From: JAPLJU01 sp964547985
Lineage (GTDB): Bacteria > Desulfobacterota > Syntrophia > Syntrophales > UBA2192
Length of the DNA: 10,084 bases
Direction of reading: 5' to 3'
Assembly: GCA_964547985.1 (NCBI GenBank)
Contig: CAZJPV010000066.1
Span: 1-10,084 of the forward strand
Shown here: piece after piece, positions 6,816 to 10,084 of the stretch
How the letters are laid out: every line of letters starts with the position of its first letter
How positions within the stretch are numbered: the first letter of the stretch is position 1
Notes under the pieces: model-generated
Told to the model about the DNA's origin: nothing
The model's input: only the letters and a program-made list of their open reading frames with translations
Database searches by the model: none
Made by a program: the position numbers and the translations under genes

Positions 6816-8539
6816 TAGGAACAGTGAAAGTCAGAAAGAAGTTGGGGGAAATGCTCGTAGAGGCCAAGCTGTTGACGGACGAACAGCTCAGGCAGGCGCT
6901 GACGGATCACAAGAAAACCGGTCTCAAACTGGGTAAGTATCTCATTCAGCAGGGGACCCTGACCGAATATCAGATCATCGATGTTCTTGGTCAGCAGCTG
7001 AAGATCGAAAAGTACCATCCGGACAAGTATCCCGTGGATATCACCCTGGTTCAGATTGTTCCCTCGGACATCGCCCAGAGATACCAGGTTGCGCCGCTGA
7101 AGAAAAAGGGTCACCTCCTGACCGTCGCGATGATCGATCCCGTGGATATCAATGCCCAGGATGCCATTGAAATGCTCACCAACCATGAAGTGGAGCCCGT
7201 CATCTGCACGGAACGTGAGCTGAACCAGCTCATCGGCCAGATCTACGGGATGCAATCGGGACTCGGCGGGGTGCTGGAGAGCATCGAGGAGCTCAAGATT
7301 GATTCGGGCACGGATGCCGATACCCTCGCGGGGCCCTCGACGGACGATCTGCAGGTAAGCTCTCTTCAGGGGATGGCCGAGGAGGCCCCGATCGTGCGCC
7401 TGGTCAATTCCATCATCTCCCAGGCCGTCCGGGAGGGGGCGAGCGACATCCATCTCAGCCCGCAACTGAAGAATGTTCAGGTGAGGTTCCGGATTGACGG
7501 GAGGCTCCACGAGGTCCCCGCACCGCCCAAACCCATGTTCCTGCCCATCATATCCAGGATCAAGATTCTGGCGAATATGGATATTGCCACATCGAGGGTC
7601 CCCCAGGACGGGCGATTCACGGTTAAAATGGAAAACAAGGAGATCAACGTCAGGGTCTCTTCGATCCCGACGATCTACGGGGAAAATCTGGTCCTGAGAC
7701 TTCTCGATATGGGTGCCGGTGTGTACTCCCTGGATCGTCTGGGCATGGCCAAGGATGACAAGGACAAGATCGATTCCATCGCCAACAAACCCTACGGCAT
7801 GATTCTCAGTACGGGGCCCACCGGTAGCGGCAAGAGCACAAGCCTCTACGCCATCATCAAGGAAATCAACAGGCCGGATATTCACATCATCACACTGGAG
7901 GATCCGGTGGAATACAGGGTCGAGCGGGTGAGGCAGGTGCAGCTAAACCGAAAGGCGGGGATGACCTTTGCCAGCGGGTTGAGGTCGATTCTCCGGCAGG
8001 ACCCGGACGTCATTATGGTCGGCGAGATCAGAGACGGCGAGACGGCAGGCATTGCCGTGCAGGCGGCGCTGACGGGCCACAGGGTCTTGAGCACCGTTCA
8101 TACCAACGATGCCGCCGGTGCGATTACCCGCCTTTTCGATATGGGTATCGAACCGTTCCTGGTTTCGTCGGTCTTGCTTGTCTCCTTCGCCCAGCGGCTC
8201 GTGAGGACCATCTGTACCTATTGTAAGGAACCCTACAAACCGAATGAAAGGGTCGTTGAAGCCTGGGGTCTCAACGGGGTGAAGGACGCCCAGTTCCAGC
8301 GAGGACGGGGATGTCCCGCCTGTATGGGAACGGGGTACAGGGGACGAACGGGAATTTTCGAGATTCTTCTGAATGATGAAATGGTTCAGGAGTTGATTCT
8401 CAAAGGGGCATCGGCTCAAGAGATTAACCGGGCGGCCAAGCAGGCGGGAACGCTTCGAACCCTGAAGGATGATGCCGTGATGAAAGTCCTCAGCGGCGTC
8501 ACGACGCTGGAGGAAGCGGCCTCGGCGGTGATGGTCTAA
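6803..8539 (+). CDS. mshE: MshE/PilB/GspE-type pilus assembly ATPase with N-terminal MshEN domain
   Basis: This hexameric AAA+ motor of 578 residues would drive pilus polymerisation at the cytoplasmic face. Residues 13-65 are a MshEN domain made of two 24-residue repeats (13-36 and 42-65) with a 5-residue spacer, the arrangement that binds c-di-GMP in MshE. A T2SSE N-terminal region follows. The ATPase core carries APIVRLVNSIISQAVREGAS (196-215), Walker A GPTGSGKST (338-346), the Asp box ITLEDPVEY (363-371), Walker B VIMVGEIRD (403-411) and the His box GHRVLSTVHTND (425-436). Two CxxC pairs (Cys471/474 and Cys504/507) form the zinc-binding element usual in GspE and PilB. All catalytic motifs look intact. 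The MshEN repeats begin with Lys instead of Arg, and the first also lacks its conserved Gly and Gln. It starts 4 nt after the AAA+ gene; GTG 6824 is the alternative start. Assembly rather than retraction (PilT) is indicated by the long N-terminal region and the cysteines. Confidence 0.93.
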   Translation: MTRKVGTVKVRKKLGEMLVEAKLLTDEQLRQALTDHKKTGLKLGKYLIQQGTLTEYQIIDVLGQQLKIEKYHPDKYPVDITLVQIVPSDIAQRYQVAPLKKKGHLLTVAMIDPVDINAQDAIEMLTNHEVEPVICTERELNQLIGQIYGMQSGLGGVLESIEELKIDSGTDADTLAGPSTDDLQVSSLQGMAEEAPIVRLVNSIISQAVREGASDIHLSPQLKNVQVRFRIDGRLHEVPAPPKPMFLPIISRIKILANMDIATSRVPQDGRFTVKMENKEINVRVSSIPTIYGENLVLRLLDMGAGVYSLDRLGMAKDDKDKIDSIANKPYGMILSTGPTGSGKSTSLYAIIKEINRPDIHIITLEDPVEYRVERVRQVQLNRKAGMTFASGLRSILRQDPDVIMVGEIRDGETAGIAVQAALTGHRVLSTVHTNDAAGAITRLFDMGIEPFLVSSVLLVSFAQRLVRTICTYCKEPYKPNERVVEAWGLNGVKDAQFQRGRGCPACMGTGYRGRTGIFEILLNDEMVQELILKGASAQEINRAAKQAGTLRTLKDDAVMKVLSGVTTLEEAASAVMV

Positions 8540-8574
8540 AGATTTCTGTCCGGCTGGATGACTTGTAACGGATA

Positions 8575-8580
8575 AGAGGA
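8575..8580 (+). promoter_or_regulatory. Shine-Dalgarno deciding the platform-protein start
   Basis: AGAGGA lies 6 nt before ATG 8587. An in-frame TTG at 8581 would leave no spacing at all, so the ATG is preferred. Confidence 0.7.
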
Positions 8581-8586
8581 TTGTAC

Positions 8587-9822
8587 ATGCCCAAATTTTC
8601 ATACGAAGCGATCACGGATAGCGGCGCGGCCCTGTCCGGCGTCATCGAGGCAGAAACGCTCGAGATGGCGAACACCCTGCTCGCCACTCGTGGCTACATC
8701 CCGTCAAGGGTCAGGAAGATTTCCGAGAAAGGGATCGGACGGAGCTTGGCATTCTCTCCCCTCCAGTCCAGATTGACCGCGGTCAAAGCGACGGAGCTCA
8801 TTCTTTTCACCAAGCAGTTCCGGACCATGTTCAAGGCGGGTGTGCCGATCATGCGTATTTTCGAAGTCCTGGGTTATCAGGCTCAGAATCCCAAACTGAA
8901 GAGGATCATCACGGGGATCACCAGCGAAATCCAGGAGGGCGCCAGCTTTTCGGATGCCCTGGCGAAACATCCGGACACCTTCACGCCCCTCTACCGGAGC
9001 ATGATCAAGGCCGGCGAGACCAGCGGCAACATCCCCGAGGTTCTGGAACGGATGATCTATATCCTGGAGCATGAGCACAAGATCAGGTCGGATATCCGAT
9101 CGGCCATGCAATACCCCATGATCGTGCTCATTGCGCTGGGGATCGCCTTTTTCGTGCTGCTCACCTTCGTTATCCCTCGATTCGTGACGATCTTTTCCAG
9201 GGCGGGGCTCGATCTTCCCTGGCCGACGAGGGTGTGCATGGTGCTATACACTGTGCTCAGCAACTACTGGTACATCTGCCTGGCCGTTGTCGTTGTGGGG
9301 ATTGTGGGGCTGCGGATGTATTTCAAGACGCCGCAGGGTCGATACGTGAGAGATGCCTTCATTCTGAGGCTTCCGCTCGTCGGTCCTCTCTTCATTCGTG
9401 CGGCCATGTCACGGTTTGCAAGCATTTTTTCCATCCTTCAGTCGAGCGGTGTCCCCGTGATGACTTCTCTGCAGATCCTCTCCGGGACCATCGGCAACTC
9501 CGCCATCGCAAAGGAATTCGACCGGGTTCGCGACCGCGTGGAGGAAGGAAGAGGCATTTCGGGCCCTCTCAATATGGCAAAATACTTTACCCCCATGGTG
9601 ATCCAGATGGTCTCCATCGGCGAGGAGTCGGGCCAGCTCGATGAGATGCTCCGGGCTGTCTCGACTCACTATGATGATGAGGTGGCCTATTCCGTTCAGC
9701 GGTTATCCGAAGCCGTGGGCCCGATTCTGGTGGTCGGCCTCGCGGCGGTGGTGGGCTTTTTCGCCCTGGCCATATTCCTTCCGATGTGGGACCTCACACA
9801 GGTTGCGCGGAAAGGGTTCTGA
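8587..9822 (+). CDS. mshG: MshG/PilC/GspF-type inner-membrane platform protein
   Basis: This polytopic inner-membrane protein of 411 residues, the family's usual length, is the base on which the assembly ATPase turns and from which pilin subunits are extracted. It begins with the short N-terminal region typical of the family (MPKFSYEAITDSGAALSGVI). Two T2SSF repeats follow. The first, about 70-195, has FTKQFRTMFKAGVPI (74-88) and GETSGNIPEVLERM (143-156), with a membrane helix at about 176-195. A second helix lies at about 226-243. The second repeat, about 273-399, has FASIFSILQSSGVPV (277-291) and GEESGQLDEML (345-355), with a final helix at about 377-399. It lies 47 nt downstream of its cognate ATPase gene, as in mshE-mshG, gspE-gspF and pilB-pilC pairs. 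No truncation or odd residue is seen. Whether to call it MshG, PilC or GspF depends only on context. Confidence 0.93.
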   Translation: MPKFSYEAITDSGAALSGVIEAETLEMANTLLATRGYIPSRVRKISEKGIGRSLAFSPLQSRLTAVKATELILFTKQFRTMFKAGVPIMRIFEVLGYQAQNPKLKRIITGITSEIQEGASFSDALAKHPDTFTPLYRSMIKAGETSGNIPEVLERMIYILEHEHKIRSDIRSAMQYPMIVLIALGIAFFVLLTFVIPRFVTIFSRAGLDLPWPTRVCMVLYTVLSNYWYICLAVVVVGIVGLRMYFKTPQGRYVRDAFILRLPLVGPLFIRAAMSRFASIFSILQSSGVPVMTSLQILSGTIGNSAIAKEFDRVRDRVEEGRGISGPLNMAKYFTPMVIQMVSIGEESGQLDEMLRAVSTHYDDEVAYSVQRLSEAVGPILVVGLAAVVGFFALAIFLPMWDLTQVARKGF

Positions 9823-9922
9823 TATTCGTTCCAGCGGTCGGTCGCCTATTTCTCGAACAGAGGCTGGACCGGAAATCAATTGGGCAGGGATTCGTTGAGA
9901 ACTTTATCGGATACTCGATGCC
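9823..9922 (+). other. 100-nt gap between the platform gene and the partial last gene
   Basis: This is the longest gap in the operon. It contains a possible 6-bp stem (TCCAGC 9830-9835 with GCTGGA 9863-9868) with a long loop and no T-tract, so it does not look like an intrinsic terminator. No convincing promoter is seen. Read-through from the pilus genes into the last gene is possible but not shown. Confidence 0.4.
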
Positions 9923-10084
9923 ATGAAACGTCCCAAGATCAACGTCAGCCTTTATGTCCTCATTCCGGTGATCTTCAGCGGGATCGCCATCTTCGCGATC
10001 ATCATCACTTACCGGATGATGGAGACCTATGCCCAGTATCCGGTGGAATCCATATCCTACCTCCAGTGGTGGGCTCTGGGCATC
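9923..10084 (+). CDS. N-terminal fragment of a membrane protein, possibly a PilS-like sensor histidine kinase
   Basis: An open frame runs from ATG 9923 to the window end without a stop (54 residues seen). It starts MKRPKINVSLYVLIPVIFSG, has a membrane helix at about 9-29, a roughly 20-residue loop (RMMETYAQYPVESISYLQ), and the beginning of what looks like a second helix (WWALGI). A helix, short extracytoplasmic loop and second helix at the N-terminus is common in sensor histidine kinases. Kinase/NtrC-type regulator pairs are frequent beside pilus operons in this kind of bacterium, which would agree with the sigma54-like promoter upstream. No catalytic domain lies in the window, so the function is a guess. 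Another signalling or pilus membrane protein is equally compatible with what is seen. No strong ribosome binding site precedes the ATG; an ATG at 9918 is out of frame and stops at once. Confidence 0.5.
   Translation, partial: MKRPKINVSLYVLIPVIFSGIAIFAIIITYRMMETYAQYPVESISYLQWWALGI

Noticed and set aside
9830..9868. Inverted repeat after the platform gene as a transcription terminator
   Set aside because: The stem is only 6 bp with a loop of about 27 nt and no T-run.

Overview
The window carries most of the machinery genes of a type IV pilus-like (T4P / MSHA / type II secretion superfamily) apparatus. They form one rightward gene cluster from about 410 to the right edge. In order they are: a fused PilM-PilN inner-membrane protein, a PilO/MshJ-like protein, a PilP/MshK/GspC-HR-like protein, a lipoprotein secretin (MshL-like), an ExeA/MshM-like AAA+ ATPase with a periplasmic tail, a GspE/PilB/MshE assembly ATPase, a GspF/PilC/MshG platform protein, and the first 54 residues of another membrane protein cut by the window end. 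Gaps are 8, 69, 11, 4, 4, 47 and 100 nt, so at least the first seven genes look like one operon. The order matches the mshI-J-K-L-M-E-G core of MSHA pilus loci better than pilMNOPQ. No pilin, prepilin peptidase or MshN-like TPR gene is visible.

The secretin lipoprotein and the inner/outer-membrane machinery indicate a Gram-negative (diderm) host. Moderately high GC, the fused PilM-PilN, and the possible sigma54-type promoter suggest a deltaproteobacterium (Desulfobacterota, for example Syntrophia-like). This taxonomic guess is inference only.

Region 1-409 has no convincing gene and is visibly more AT-rich than the operon. It holds a close match to a sigma54 -24/-12 promoter (110-126, correct GG-N10-GC spacing, pointing at the operon). 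Upstream of it lies an exact match to the IHF consensus (21-33), and a weaker sigma70-type candidate lies at 294-319. Together these suggest activator-dependent transcription with a long leader.

How the parts should work together: the PilM/PilN fusion, the PilO-like and the PilP-like proteins would form the alignment complex joining the cytoplasmic ATPase (MshE) and platform (MshG) to the secretin channel (MshL). The AAA+ protein, with LysM-like and SPOR-like tail segments, probably helps the secretin pass or anchor to peptidoglycan. Points worth a second look are: the GspL-like fusion with degenerate nucleotide-binding motifs; the unusual peptidoglycan-binding tail of the AAA+ ATPase; substitutions in the otherwise perfectly spaced c-di-GMP-binding MshEN repeats; and the sigma54/IHF-like control region.
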